Positions 16,226 to 25,836 of a DNA stretch of 64,000 bases are shown here, in pieces. Every line of letters begins with the position of its first letter. The first letter of the stretch is position 1. The notes below the pieces were generated by a model. The model was not told where the DNA came from, searched no databases, and saw only the letters and a list, made by a program, of their open reading frames with translations. The position numbers and the translations under genes were made by a program. Origin of the DNA: Myxococcales bacterium (lineage in GTDB: Bacteria; Myxococcota_A; Polyangia; Nannocystales; Nannocystaceae); the NCBI GenBank assembly GCA_020633335.1, contig JACKDU010000005.1:1-64000 (forward strand), read 5' to 3'.

Positions 16226-18688
16226 CTACTTCGGGATCAGGCAGAGCGGGATCTTGGCGGTCGTGTTGTTGTCCTCGACGCACTCGTTGAGCGCGCCCAT
16301 CATCATCCCGTCGTCATCGACCGCGGCCCACATCATGCCGTTGGTCGTCTCGAGGTCGGAGGTGAGGCAGACCTGCTCGGCCGCGCCGGCGACGATCGGC
16401 CCCTGGGTCTCGACGGTGCCGAGGAGGCCGAGGGTCTCCTCGTAGAACGAGACCTTGACCCCGGGGCCGACCCCGAGGCAGCCCTGGTTGGCGACCCACA
16501 CGCAGGCGCCGATCTTCGGGCAGATGTCGAAGTCGGCGTCGAGGTCGTAGAGGACCAGGTCGGGGGCGCAGAAGTCGGCCGAGCCCTGGGCGTTGCGCCG
16601 GTAGGAGTTGTAGGGCTTGTTCATCGGCGTCGTCCAGTTGTCGGGCTCGACCGTCGGGATCTCGCCGACCAGGCCGACGTTGGTGATGTGGTACGTGTGC
16701 TGGTTCCACACCGGCCGGGTCGTCACCCAGTTGTCGAGCGTGTCGCCCCAGACCTCGATGCCGGCGTCGAGCGAGAAGGACGAGTCGTTGTTGGTCGAGA
16801 AGACGATCTCGGCCTTGAAGTCGCCGTCGACGTCGGCGATCACCGGGTACTCGGTGCGGGTGCGCGACGAGTTCTTGTCCTTGAGGAGGACCTCGGCGTC
16901 GGTCATCACCCCGTTGCAGGCCGGGCCGGGCGGGTCGAGCTCGCAGTCGGGCTCCACGCCCGGGTAGATCCGGAGGTAGACCTCGTCGTTGTAGACGACC
17001 TCGTTGCGGCCGTCGCCGTCGAAGTCGAAGACCGAGGAGCCGGTGACCTGCGACGAGCCGTCCTGGGTGACCGCGTGCCAGAGCTTGGTGAAGGTGTCGG
17101 TCTGGCCGTCGAACTTGAGGACGATGTAGCGGGTCGAGCCGGCGGCGGCGATGTCCGGGACCCCGTCGCCGTCGAAGTCGGCGATGTTCGGCGGGCCGCC
17201 GCGGCCGCCGCCCGGGATCGCGTACTGCTTGCGGATCGCGCCGTTCTGGCCGTTGAGCACGTAGATCTGGGTGTTGGCGACCAGGACGACCTCGGGGAAG
17301 CCGTCCTTCTCGAAGTCGGCGACCCCGCAGAAGCCGTCCGGCGCCGCGGAGTTCCAGAGGACCGAGCCGGCGAAGTTGCCCCCCTGGACGGTGCCGGTGA
17401 AGGTGTAGGCCGTCTTGCCGCCGATCAGCTCGGGCCGACCGTCGGCGTCGAGGTCGGCGATGCAGGAGATCGGACCCTGGCCGTTGATCCCGGCGCCCTG
17501 GGACCCCTCGTAGAGGAGCTTTCCGGTCGACGAGAAGACCGCGCGGCCGAAGGTGATCTCGGGGTCACCCTCGCCGTCGAAGTTGGCGATCGCCACCGAG
17601 CCGCTCCCGGTCGGTCCGGTGAAGTTCTGCGACTTCCACTTCGGCGTGCCGTCGCTCTCGATCGCGATCAGGTACTTGCCCTCGCCGCAGGCGACGATCT
17701 CGGCCTGGCCGTCGCTGTCGATGTCGCCGACCGCGATGTTCGAGGTCGAGTCGGTCTCGTAGGCGGCGTCCTGGAGGGTCCACACCTTCTCGCCGGTGTC
17801 GCCGCGGATCGCCCGGAGGACGCCGTTGGCGGTGATCGTCGTCCCGGCGTAGGAATTGAAGACGACCTCGGGGACGCAGTCCTGATCGAGATCGACGACC
17901 AGCGGGATCGACGAGACCTGGTAGTGGTTCGGCTTGTCATCGGCCGCCGGCGTGAGGTGCGGCCAGGTCACCGTGCACTTGCCGGCCATGCAGACCTCGG
18001 CTGTCTGGCAGGCGCTGTCATTGTTGCAATTGACGCTCTTGCGCTTGCCCCAGGTGAACTGCGGCTTCGCCTTGAAGACGCCGACGTCGGGGACGTACTG
18101 GCAGGTGGGATCGGCGTTGGTCGGCAGGCAGAGGCCGAGGTTGGGATCGCAGATGTAGCCGTCGTCGCACTCGTTCTCCTGGACCTGGGTCGCGCAGGAG
18201 ATCTGCGAGCAGGCGGGGCCAGGATCGACGCAGGCCTCGAGGTAGCAGAGCTGACCGGGGCCGCAGCACTCCTGCTGGGGGCCGCAGGGCGGGTCGCCGC
18301 CGCAGTCCTTGATGCACTGGTTCTCCTCGCAGACCTGATCGGCGGTGCAGCACTCGTCGCCGCAGGGCGTGCAGGCGCCGGTGTCGGTCTCGCCGCCGCT
18401 GGTGGTCGAGTTGGTCCCGCCGCTGGTGCTGGTCGTCGCCGTGTCGCTCGCGCCGCCGGTCGTCGCCGTGTCGGTCGCGCTCCCCATCGTCGCGCTCGCC
18501 GAGCCCGAGCCCGAGGCGGTGTCGGTCGCGCTCGCCGACTCGGTGCCGGACATCGTCGCGCTCTCGGACGCCGAGCCGACGCTGCCGACGGATGAGCTCG
18601 CCGTGTCGCTCTCGCGGGCCTGATCGTCGCCGCAGCCGAGGCCGAGCACGAGGGTCGAACAAATCGTGGAAACCAAGGTTCTACGCAC
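16226..18688 (-). CDS. FG-GAP/VCBS repeat lipoprotein, Cys-rich head (copy 2)
   Basis: 820 residues from GTG 18688, chosen because a strong ribosome binding site (GGAGGT, complement of 18697-18702) and lipobox LGLG-C19 follow; the frame is open further upstream but without protein-like sequence. Order: Ser/Ala/Thr linker (~25-95), Cys-rich modules (CTPCGDECCTADQVCEENQC, CCGPGQLCYLEAC), FG-GAP propeller (VVDLDQDCVPEVVFN, GDIDSDGQAEIVA, ADFDGDGVPDIAAA, FDFDGDGRNEVVYN), and a CARDB-like end (NQGCLGVGPGVKVSFYE ... LNECVEDNNTT). It has the same architecture and many identical segments as the protein at 9779-12163, hence a gene duplication. Probable outer-surface lipoprotein. Confidence 0.85.
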   Translation of the reverse strand: MRRTLVSTICSTLVLGLGCGDDQARESDTASSSVGSVGSASESATMSGTESASATDTASGSGSASATMGSATDTATTGGASDTATTSTSGGTNSTTSGGETDTGACTPCGDECCTADQVCEENQCIKDCGGDPPCGPQQECCGPGQLCYLEACVDPGPACSQISCATQVQENECDDGYICDPNLGLCLPTNADPTCQYVPDVGVFKAKPQFTWGKRKSVNCNNDSACQTAEVCMAGKCTVTWPHLTPAADDKPNHYQVSSIPLVVDLDQDCVPEVVFNSYAGTTITANGVLRAIRGDTGEKVWTLQDAAYETDSTSNIAVGDIDSDGQAEIVACGEGKYLIAIESDGTPKWKSQNFTGPTGSGSVAIANFDGEGDPEITFGRAVFSSTGKLLYEGSQGAGINGQGPISCIADLDADGRPELIGGKTAYTFTGTVQGGNFAGSVLWNSAAPDGFCGVADFEKDGFPEVVLVANTQIYVLNGQNGAIRKQYAIPGGGRGGPPNIADFDGDGVPDIAAAGSTRYIVLKFDGQTDTFTKLWHAVTQDGSSQVTGSSVFDFDGDGRNEVVYNDEVYLRIYPGVEPDCELDPPGPACNGVMTDAEVLLKDKNSSRTRTEYPVIADVDGDFKAEIVFSTNNDSSFSLDAGIEVWGDTLDNWVTTRPVWNQHTYHITNVGLVGEIPTVEPDNWTTPMNKPYNSYRRNAQGSADFCAPDLVLYDLDADFDICPKIGACVWVANQGCLGVGPGVKVSFYEETLGLLGTVETQGPIVAGAAEQVCLTSDLETTNGMMWAAVDDDGMMMGALNECVEDNNTTAKIPLCLIPK

Positions 18689-18769
18689 CAAACAACACCT
18701 CCGCGGTAGTGGGCCAGTATCGCCGCATCCTCGCCGCCATTCTCGGCAAAAGTCGCGGCGGCCGAGCGG

Positions 18770-19185
18770 CCGAATGGCGTCTTGTCGCAGCGCAGGGCCG
18801 CGCGCGGGCGCGTTCGAGGCGCTCGCGGATGCGGATGTGCGTCCACCGTCGCGCGCTTTCAACTTCCGGGGGCGCGACGATCGCTCGGCGCTGGCGGTCC
18901 TCGACGCGATGGAGATCGGCGGCGACGGGCCGACGTTGAGCCCGCGCCGCGTCGCCTCGTGGTGGGCGACGCTCCGCATCACCCCGAGGAGGGTTCCAGC
19001 GCCGGCGGCCGTCCAGCGTCCGCTCGAGGGCCTCGCAGAGGGGGCCCTCCGCGTCCATCCGCGGCACCTTGAACGCCAGGATCCGCGCTGCCTGCCGGAG
19101 CCGAGCCCAATCGAGCTCGGTGAGGGCATGGATCGCGGTCTCGATCGTGTCGGCGACGCGCGAATATCGCTCACCTGCATTGGAG
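18770..19185 (-). pseudogene. Decayed sigma-factor-like gene
   Basis: No intact gene fills the gap 18689-19303. Read on the minus strand, one frame gives RVADTIETAIHALTELDWAR and then EALERTLDGRRRW; a second frame continues with LLGVMRSVAHHEATRRG. Together these resemble the region 2 pattern of small sigma-70-like factors (EA..RTLDGRRRW, then a GVMRS-A-HE stretch), split by at least one frameshift. I read it as a decayed sigma-like gene. The similarity is from memory of the family pattern. Confidence 0.4.
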
Positions 19186-19303
19186 GGATTGTTCTCGGCA
19201 TTACCACCATGTCATGCGCGAGGCTGAGCAGGGCGTTCTCGGCCGGTGGAAGCCCTCTTGCGCAGAGTCCGCGCGGGTGAGAACCATCGAATTGGAGACC
19301 CCC

Positions 19304-21124
19304 ATGAACCGACCTTCCCTGACCCTTGCCCTCGCTGCAGCGGCCCTCGTCGGCTGCAGCAGCGATGATACTGCCACCAGCGACACCGCCACCGGGACCG
19401 GAACCTCGGTGAGCACGACCTCGCCGACGTCGACCAGCGCGAGCACGTCGAGCACGTCGTCAGCCACCAGCAACAGCGGGAGCGGCACCGCGGCCGAGAC
19501 CTCGACCTCAGGGACGGCGTCGACCTCGAGCACCTCATCGACCTCGGGGAGCACGACCGACTCGGGCACCGGATCGACGACCTCGCCGGTGACGACCACC
19601 GACTCCTCGTCCTCGTCGACCACCGGGCCGATGCCGATCTGCGTCCCCGGCGAGACCGAGTGCACCGACAACGACTCCTACCAGACCTGCGCCGGCGACG
19701 GCCTCTCCTGGGAGGGGCCGACCGACTGCCCGGCGAAGGAGGTCTGCAGCATCGGCCAGTGCGTCTCGCTCTGCCAGCAGGCCAAGGACAACAAGTCGTC
19801 GATCGGCTGCGAGTACTACGCGGTCGACGCGAACAACGACCCGGTCGAGAACTACGACGTCCAGCCCTACGCGGTCGTGGTCTCCAACGTCGGCGACATC
19901 CAGGCGTCGGTCCAGGTCCAGACCCACAACGGCGTCGACTGGCAGACCCTGCAGATGTCCAACGTCGACCCCGGGACCCTCAAGCAGTTCGACCTCCCGG
20001 ATCGCCACGTCAACTACACCGCGATCAACCCGCGCGGCGCCTACCGGGTCCTCTCGGACGTGCCGATCGTCGCCTACCAGTTCCAGCCGATCAACGGCCA
20101 GAGCTCCTTCACCAGCGACGCCTCGCTCCTGCTGCCGGTCTCGGTGCTCGATCAGTACTACTACGTGGTCGGCTGGGGCGAGCCGAGCTTCGGCAACGCC
20201 CAGATCAACATCGTCGCCAGCGAGGACGACACGATGGTGACGGTGACGCCGAAGGTGAACACGGTCGCCGGCGGCGGGATCCCGGCGCTGACCGCCAACC
20301 AGCCCTACAACCTGCCGCTCCTCAAGCAGGCCGACGTCGTCCAGATCGAGACCAGCCAGAACGTCCAGTCCGGCTTCTCGGGGACCTACATCACCTCGGA
20401 CAAGCCGATCGCGGTCTTCTCGACCCACTGGTGCGCCAACCTGCCCCAGCAGAACTGCTGCTGCGACCACCTCGAGGAGCAGCTCTACGGCCTCCAGACC
20501 TGGGGGACCAGCTACGTCGCCTCGCGCTGGCCGGTCCGCAACCAGACCGGCGTCGAGCCGTCGATTTGGCACGTGATCGCCTCCGAGGACAACACCGCGG
20601 TCCACATCGACGCCCACGCCGAGGTCACCGGGATCGCCCAGAAGGACTTCGTCCTCAACAAGGGGCAGGTCCAGCTCCTCCAGGTCGGCGGGACCACGGC
20701 CAACCCCGGCGACTTCTTCATCGACGCCGACAAGCCGATCGCGCTGATGCAGTACCTCTCGACCTCGCAGTCGACCAACGCGCCGACCAACAAGGCCGGC
20801 GACCCGGCGATGGCCCAGGGGGTCCCGTCGGAGCAGTTCCGCGACGAGTACGTGATCCTCGTCCCGAGCAACTGGGTCTACGACTACCTGGTCCTGACCA
20901 AGAAGTCGGGGGCGACGATCAACATCGACGGGGCGATGGTCGATCAGAACAACTTCGTCAAGGTCGGGTCGACCGAGTGGGAGGTCGCGCGGGTGTCGAT
21001 CCCGGACGGCGTCCACAACCTCGACGGCTCGCAGCCCTTCTCGGTGATCGTCATGGGGCTCGACTCCTACGACTCCTACGCCTACCCGGGCGGCCTCGAT
21101 CAGAAGGTCATCAACCCGCAGTAG
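19304..21124 (+). CDS. IgGFc-binding-domain-like lipoprotein
   Basis: 606 residues. ATG 19304 is preceded by a GGAG ribosome binding site. Lipobox ALVG-C18 is followed by a Ser/Thr/Gly linker to about residue 115. A short Cys-containing module (CVPGETECTDNDSYQTCAGD) leads into a long domain (~180-600) whose segments (YDVQPYAVVVSNVGD, GAYRVLSDVPIVAYQFQP, DASLLLPVSVLDQYYYVVGW, FSTHWCANLPQQNCCCDHLE) match the IgGFc-binding N-terminal domain family. In myxobacteria such proteins are common surface lipoproteins of unknown ligand. Single gene, with non-coding sequence on both sides. Confidence 0.85.
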   Translation: MNRPSLTLALAAAALVGCSSDDTATSDTATGTGTSVSTTSPTSTSASTSSTSSATSNSGSGTAAETSTSGTASTSSTSSTSGSTTDSGTGSTTSPVTTTDSSSSSTTGPMPICVPGETECTDNDSYQTCAGDGLSWEGPTDCPAKEVCSIGQCVSLCQQAKDNKSSIGCEYYAVDANNDPVENYDVQPYAVVVSNVGDIQASVQVQTHNGVDWQTLQMSNVDPGTLKQFDLPDRHVNYTAINPRGAYRVLSDVPIVAYQFQPINGQSSFTSDASLLLPVSVLDQYYYVVGWGEPSFGNAQINIVASEDDTMVTVTPKVNTVAGGGIPALTANQPYNLPLLKQADVVQIETSQNVQSGFSGTYITSDKPIAVFSTHWCANLPQQNCCCDHLEEQLYGLQTWGTSYVASRWPVRNQTGVEPSIWHVIASEDNTAVHIDAHAEVTGIAQKDFVLNKGQVQLLQVGGTTANPGDFFIDADKPIALMQYLSTSQSTNAPTNKAGDPAMAQGVPSEQFRDEYVILVPSNWVYDYLVLTKKSGATINIDGAMVDQNNFVKVGSTEWEVARVSIPDGVHNLDGSQPFSVIVMGLDSYDSYAYPGGLDQKVINPQ

Positions 21125-21185
21125 CGCGCTGCGGAGACAGGGAGGGCGGGAGCGTCGCGGTCGACGCGGCGATCCCGCTCGATCG

Positions 21186-22478
21186 CTAGAGGCCGCCGAC
21201 CCACCACACGACCGGGTCATCGACCGGCTCTGGCTCGAGGCGACCGACGGTGGTCATGCGCCCGTCCGAGGCGAGGGCGATCCCCACGGTCTCGCGGTGG
21301 TTGAGGCCCTCGTGCGTGCCGAGGAAGACGCTCGCCTCGCCGAAGCTCCCGTCGGCGCCGATGTGGAAGGCGCTGGCGCGCCCGCCGATGCCGTCGAGGT
21401 TGGTGCGGCCGCCGACGAAGGCGCCGCCGCAGGGCGAGGCGACGACGGCGTGGAGAAAGTGGTCGGCGACCTCAGGATCCGTCGCCCCCTTGCCGAAGGT
21501 GTGGACCTTGGTCCACGCGACGGCGCCGTCGCGCGTGAGGGCCTGGAGCGCGAAGGCCGAGTTGTTGCCGGCGATGGCGTAGATCTGATCGCCGACGCTC
21601 ACCTCAGGGACCTCGTAGGTACTCGAGGTCGACGTGGTGAAGGCGACCCCGTCCGAGGCCCAGCGCAGGGCGCCGTCGGCCGCGTAGGAGAGGACGTCGA
21701 GCCGCCAGGTCTGGGACCCGGTGTCTTTGCCGATCCCGTTGATCGTCGCGACGTAGGCGTTGCCGTCGTCGTCGGCGGCGAGCCCCGAGGAGGGCCCGAT
21801 CCGATCGCTGTCGATCGCGAAGCCGCCGGCCGAGGTCAGCGCGTCGTCGAAGATCTCGATGCGCCACGTCACCGGGGGCTGGCCGTGGAAGGTGAGCGCG
21901 TAGATCATCCCGGATGCGCTGGTGGCGACCTCTACGAGGGGGGCGATGTCGACGCCGTCGGGGAGCGGCGGGGTCGCGCTCGCCAGGAGCTCGCCGTCGG
22001 CGCTGAGGATCGCCAACCACTGTCCGCCCTCGGTCGGGATGCCGGCGACGAGGATCCGATCGCCCGGGAGGGGCGCGAGGTGGAAGGGCCACTCGTCGAA
22101 GGTGTGGGACCAGACGACGCCGTCAGGGCCGACGCGCGCGACGCTGTGCTCCTTCGCAAAGTACGCGGCGTGTCCCCCAGGGAGGGCGACGAGCTCCTCG
22201 CGGGTGTCGTCATGGGTCGCCGCCCACGCGAGATCGGGGAGCTCGGTAGCGAACTCCTCACATTTGATCCCGGGATCCCCGCCGCTCGTCTCGCCGTCCG
22301 TGGTCTCGCTCCCCGCGGTCTCGCTCGTGGCGCCGGCGGAGTCGGTCGCGGACCCCATCGCGGTGTCGGGTCCGCACCCGGCTGGCGCGAGGGCCAGCGT
22401 GACGGCGAGGGTGAGGGGTCGGTGGTCTGGTCGGAATTGAGCGCGAAGTGATGGTAGGGAAGCCAGGGAGGCAATCAT
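21186..22478 (-). CDS. Beta-propeller lipoprotein (PQQ-like)
   Basis: 430 residues. Signal peptide with lipobox APAG-C35, then a short Ser/Thr/Glu/Gly linker to about residue 65. The rest is a series of blade-like repeats with Ala-W/D-G signatures (DGVVWSHTFDEWPFHLAPL, DGALRWASDGVAF, DGAVAWTKVHTFGKG), as in PQQ-like or similar propellers, without recognisable catalytic residues. ATG 22478 is the first start in frame; later starts cannot be excluded. Probably outer-membrane anchored, binding function unknown. Confidence 0.75.
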   Translation of the reverse strand: MIASLASLPSLRAQFRPDHRPLTLAVTLALAPAGCGPDTAMGSATDSAGATSETAGSETTDGETSGGDPGIKCEEFATELPDLAWAATHDDTREELVALPGGHAAYFAKEHSVARVGPDGVVWSHTFDEWPFHLAPLPGDRILVAGIPTEGGQWLAILSADGELLASATPPLPDGVDIAPLVEVATSASGMIYALTFHGQPPVTWRIEIFDDALTSAGGFAIDSDRIGPSSGLAADDDGNAYVATINGIGKDTGSQTWRLDVLSYAADGALRWASDGVAFTTSTSSTYEVPEVSVGDQIYAIAGNNSAFALQALTRDGAVAWTKVHTFGKGATDPEVADHFLHAVVASPCGGAFVGGRTNLDGIGGRASAFHIGADGSFGEASVFLGTHEGLNHRETVGIALASDGRMTTVGRLEPEPVDDPVVWWVGGL

Positions 22479-22708
22479 TAGGTCGTACGGCGTAGCACGC
22501 CGAGCTCGGAGCGGGCGGCCCCGAGAGAGCGAAGGGAACGCCGCTCCGGCGGCTGGGGTCGCGAGGCCACGGCGGTCACGCGTGCGTCTCCCGGTTGGAT
22601 CGAGGGTTGTCGCTTCGCGGACCCCAAGGGGACGCGCGCTCGTGGAGACGATCGTCGATCGCCAGGTGCGCGCGGCGGGCCCACGCGCAGAACCCGCTTC
22701 GACGCAGC

Positions 22709-23938
22709 CTAGCCGAGGATCACCCGGACGCCCTGGACCATCGCCCGGAGGGCGTCGACGACCTCGCGGGTGGTCGCGGCCCGGACGATCGCGTAGCCCT
22801 CGCCCTCGTAGCCCGACGCCTTGACCTGGCCGACCTGCGGGAGCTTGCTCTCGATCACCAGGTCGCCGACGCGCTCGTTGACCGCGTCGACGCCCTCGAC
22901 CGCGCGGACCACCTGCCCGCGACCCTGGCCGCGGAAGAAGGCGGCGCCGCAGGCGTAGCGGCGCTCGGGGATCGAGAACTCGCCGCGGACCATCAGGGTC
23001 GCCCACTTCGCCCACATGTCGACGCCGTGGCAGTAGCCCATCATCGGCATCAGGTGGACGCCGGGCGGGCGGGCGCCGACCTCGGAGATCACCGGGCGGC
23101 CGTCGGGGCGGATGAACCACTCCATGTGCGAGAGCGCGGTGCCGACCCCGAGGGCCTTGAGCGCGGCGGCGTTGAGCGGCCGGAAGGACTCGGCGTGGGG
23201 CTCCATGCGCTCGCGCGGGAGGAGCACGCAGTACTGGATCCAGGGGTTCTCGAGGACCTCGAGGGGGCGCGGGAGGTAGTAGCTCGACGACGACCAGACC
23301 GGCTCGCCGTCGATCGTCACGGTCTCGAAGGTGTGCTCGGAGCCGACGATGAACTCCTCGGCCTGGACCGGGTTCGAGGGGGTGACGAAGAGCGAGACGA
23401 GGGCCGCGCGGAGCTCGTCGGCCGAGCCGACCCGGACGGTCCCGCGGGAGCCGACGCCGGCCGGCGGCTTGAGGACGATCGGGTAGCCGACCTCGTCGGC
23501 GAAGCGGGCGGCGTCGTCGAGCGAGGTGAGGAGCGCCTGGCGGGCGACCGGGAGGCCGGCGTCGCGGAGGACCGCCTTCATCCGGTTCTTCTCGCGGAAG
23601 TTGCGGGCGACCGCCTCGCCCATCCCCGGGACCCCGCAGCGATCGCGGGCGATCGCCAGCTGGACCTGCATCTGCTCGAGGTAGCCGAGGAGGCGATCGA
23701 CGCGGCCCCACTCCTTCTGGAAGGCGCGGGTCGCCGCCGTGAGCTGCTCGGGGTCGAGGCTGTCGGTGATCTGGTAGTGGCCGGCGATCCGCTGGCGGAG
23801 CGCCGGCGGCATGCGCTCGGCCGCCTCGTGGGTGATCACGCCGAGGCGTACGTCGCTCAGCGAGGCGAGCGCCTCGACCGAGCGGAGCATGTTGGGGCCG
23901 AAGTAGGGGGCGACGAAGAGGACGTTGTGCTGCTGCAT
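22709..23938 (-). CDS. ATP-grasp domain carboxylate-amine ligase-like protein
   Basis: 409 residues. It opens with MQQHNVLFVAPYFGPNMLRS and has a preATP-grasp region to about 115. The ATP-grasp core includes EKNRMKAVLRDAGLPVARQ, GYPIVLKPPAGVGSRGTVRV (the ATP-binding lysine and Gly-rich loop), EEFIVGSEHTFETV and the metal-binding end VISEVGARPPG. A C-terminal segment after residue 320 resembles the last domain of carbamoyl-phosphate-synthase/biotin-carboxylase-like ligases. Such enzymes join a carboxylate to an amine or thiol using ATP; the substrates here are unknown. It is transcribed alone, away from the surface lipoproteins. Confidence 0.8.
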   Translation of the reverse strand: MQQHNVLFVAPYFGPNMLRSVEALASLSDVRLGVITHEAAERMPPALRQRIAGHYQITDSLDPEQLTAATRAFQKEWGRVDRLLGYLEQMQVQLAIARDRCGVPGMGEAVARNFREKNRMKAVLRDAGLPVARQALLTSLDDAARFADEVGYPIVLKPPAGVGSRGTVRVGSADELRAALVSLFVTPSNPVQAEEFIVGSEHTFETVTIDGEPVWSSSSYYLPRPLEVLENPWIQYCVLLPRERMEPHAESFRPLNAAALKALGVGTALSHMEWFIRPDGRPVISEVGARPPGVHLMPMMGYCHGVDMWAKWATLMVRGEFSIPERRYACGAAFFRGQGRGQVVRAVEGVDAVNERVGDLVIESKLPQVGQVKASGYEGEGYAIVRAATTREVVDALRAMVQGVRVILG

Positions 23939-24050
23939 GGCGCGCGCTTGCCGGGCTGGACGCGGCGGATGATGGGCCAGCGGGGCCGCGGCGGCGCGCC
24001 CCGGTCGTGAGAGCTTGCGCACCTGCCTAGGCGGGGCGGAGGCGCTCGGG

Positions 24051-24455
24051 CTAGGGGCCGAGCTTGGTGATCACCATCGACGGCCCGCCGTTGTAGCAGT
24101 GGACGTAGAAGAGGTGATTCTCGGTCGTGATCCACGAGTAGAGGTCGCGGGCCTTCTGGGCCTCGCTGCCCTCGAAGGCGATCGACGTCAGCACCTTGCT
24201 CGAGGCCGCGAAGTGAACCCGCTCGAGGCGCCACTTGGTGTGGCTCTGGAGGAGGAGCTCGGCCGGCTCCTGCGCGTTCAAGGGGCGATCGGCCCAGGCG
24301 CACTCGCCCGCCTGGAGGGTCCCCGTGGTGCCGGCGTGGGTCGCCTTCCGGAACTTCACGTGGACGCTCCAGCCCTTGCCGCTCGCCGGCCAGTAGTCGA
24401 CCTCGAAGGTCATCCCGCCGCCGCCGCGGCCGATCAGAAGGTAGCTCTGGGGCAT
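24051..24455 (-). CDS. Hypothetical protein, 134 aa
   Basis: I do not recognise this family. ATG 24455 is supported by AGGAG 9 nt upstream. The 134 residues have no signal peptide or membrane segment and look beta-rich (SYLLIGRGGGGMTFEVDYWP, HLFYVHCYNGGPSMVITKL). It follows ftsA on the same strand but a strong hairpin (24494-24529) separates them, so co-transcription is doubtful. Confidence 0.7.
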   Translation of the reverse strand: MPQSYLLIGRGGGGMTFEVDYWPASGKGWSVHVKFRKATHAGTTGTLQAGECAWADRPLNAQEPAELLLQSHTKWRLERVHFAASSKVLTSIAFEGSEAQKARDLYSWITTENHLFYVHCYNGGPSMVITKLGP

Positions 24456-24493
24456 CGTCGCGCTCTCCTGGGGACGAGGGTACACCAGACGGC

Positions 24494-24529
24494 GAAGGCG
24501 CCCGCCGGCCAGGCCGATCGGGCGCCTTC
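24494..24529 (-). terminator. Terminator-like hairpin after ftsA
   Basis: GAAGGCGCCCG (24494-24504) pairs perfectly with CGGGCGCCTTC (24519-24529) over 11 bp with a 14-nt loop, in the gap between ftsA and the next gene on the same strand. There is no U-tract on the ftsA-sense side, so it may be an atypical or factor-assisted terminator. Confidence 0.45.
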
Positions 24530-24558
24530 TTCGCGCGAGGCGACGCGAAAACGCGCGC

Positions 24559-25824
24559 CTAGAACATCTCGCGGACCCAGGAGGTGAAGCGCTTGCCGAT
24601 CCCCGGGCGCCGCTCGCCGCGGACCTCGGCCGCGACCGCGGCCTCGAGGGGCTCGTGGGTCGCGCCGTAGAGGACGAGGCCGACGCCGGTGGCGAACTTC
24701 GGGTTCTGGATCACCCCGGCGAAGCCGGCCTCCGAGAGCTGGAGGCCGCTGCGGCGGCTGGTGCCCTGGCCCGGGACGCCGATCCGCACCGGCATCTGGA
24801 AGATGTCCTCGGTGATCTCGAGCATCCCCTCCATCAGCGCCGAGCCGCCGGTGAGGACGATCCCCGAGCCGGCGAGCTCCATCAGGCCGCTGGCCGCGAG
24901 CTCCTCCTGGGCGAGGAGGAGGATCTCCTCGACCCGGGGCTCGATCACCTCGGCGAGGAAGCGGCGCTGGAACTCGCGCGGCGGTCGGGGACCGACCCCC
25001 GGGACCTCGATGAGCTCGTCGCCGTCGACCATCGAGACCAGCGCGCAGCCGTGCTTGCGCTTGATCTGCTCGGCCTCGGCGACGCTGGTGTGGAGGCCGT
25101 GGGCGATGTCCTGGGTGACCCGCTGGCCGCCCATGACGATCACCGAGGTGAAGACGTTGGTGCCCTCGGAGTAGATCGCGACGTCGGTGGTCCCGCCGCC
25201 GATGTCGATGACCGCGACCCCGAGGTCGCGCTCGTCCTCGTGGAGGACCGCGGTCGCGCTCGCCAGCGGCTCCAGGACCACCTCGACGACGTCGAGGCCG
25301 GCGCGGTTGCAGCACTTGATGATGTTCTGGACGCTGGTGGTCGCGGCCGTGATCACGTGGGCGCGGACCTCCATGCGGACGCCGCTCATGCCGATCGGAT
25401 CGCGGATCTGCCCCTGGCCGTCGATGATGTACTCGAGCGGGAGGGTGTGGAGGATCTGGCGGTCGAGGGGGATGTTGACCGCCTTCGCCTGCTCGAGGAC
25501 GCGGGCGACGTCGGCCTCGCCGACCTCGCGGTTGCGCATCGACACCTGGCCGAGCGAGCGGAAGCCGCGGACGTGGCCGCCGGCGATCCCGACGTAGACC
25601 GACTGGACGTCGACCGCCGCCATCTGCTCGGCCTCGGCGATCGCCTGGGCGATCGAGTTGGTGGTCGCCTCGATGTTGACGACCACCCCCTGGCGGAGGC
25701 CCTCCGAGGGGCTGGTGCCGACGCCGATGATCTCGACCCCGCTCGGCGTCACCTCGCCGATGATCGCGGCCACCTTGGTGGTGCCGATGTCCAGCCCGAC
25801 AATGACTTCTCCGACCTCAGCCAT
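24559..25824 (-). CDS. ftsA: Cell division protein FtsA
   Basis: 421 residues, actin-fold ATPase that anchors FtsZ to the membrane. The start MAEVGEVIVGLDIGTTKVAA has the phosphate 1 motif. The later AVIDIGGGTTDVAIYSEG is phosphate 2, and GSGIVLTGGSALMEGM is the adenosine motif. The C-terminal IGKRFTSWVREMF is the amphipathic membrane-targeting helix. It lies 12 bp downstream of ftsQ as in dcw clusters. ftsZ, which normally follows, is absent; a 134-aa hypothetical gene stands there instead. Confidence 0.96.
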   Translation of the reverse strand: MAEVGEVIVGLDIGTTKVAAIIGEVTPSGVEIIGVGTSPSEGLRQGVVVNIEATTNSIAQAIAEAEQMAAVDVQSVYVGIAGGHVRGFRSLGQVSMRNREVGEADVARVLEQAKAVNIPLDRQILHTLPLEYIIDGQGQIRDPIGMSGVRMEVRAHVITAATTSVQNIIKCCNRAGLDVVEVVLEPLASATAVLHEDERDLGVAVIDIGGGTTDVAIYSEGTNVFTSVIVMGGQRVTQDIAHGLHTSVAEAEQIKRKHGCALVSMVDGDELIEVPGVGPRPPREFQRRFLAEVIEPRVEEILLLAQEELAASGLMELAGSGIVLTGGSALMEGMLEITEDIFQMPVRIGVPGQGTSRRSGLQLSEAGFAGVIQNPKFATGVGLVLYGATHEPLEAAVAAEVRGERRPGIGKRFTSWVREMF

Positions 25825-25836
25825 GCGCTGCTCCGT

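Noticed and set aside
18689..19210. N-terminal extension of the second FG-GAP lipoprotein
   Set aside because: The frame is open, but a GGAGGT site, GTG start and signal peptide with lipobox at 18688 define the real start.
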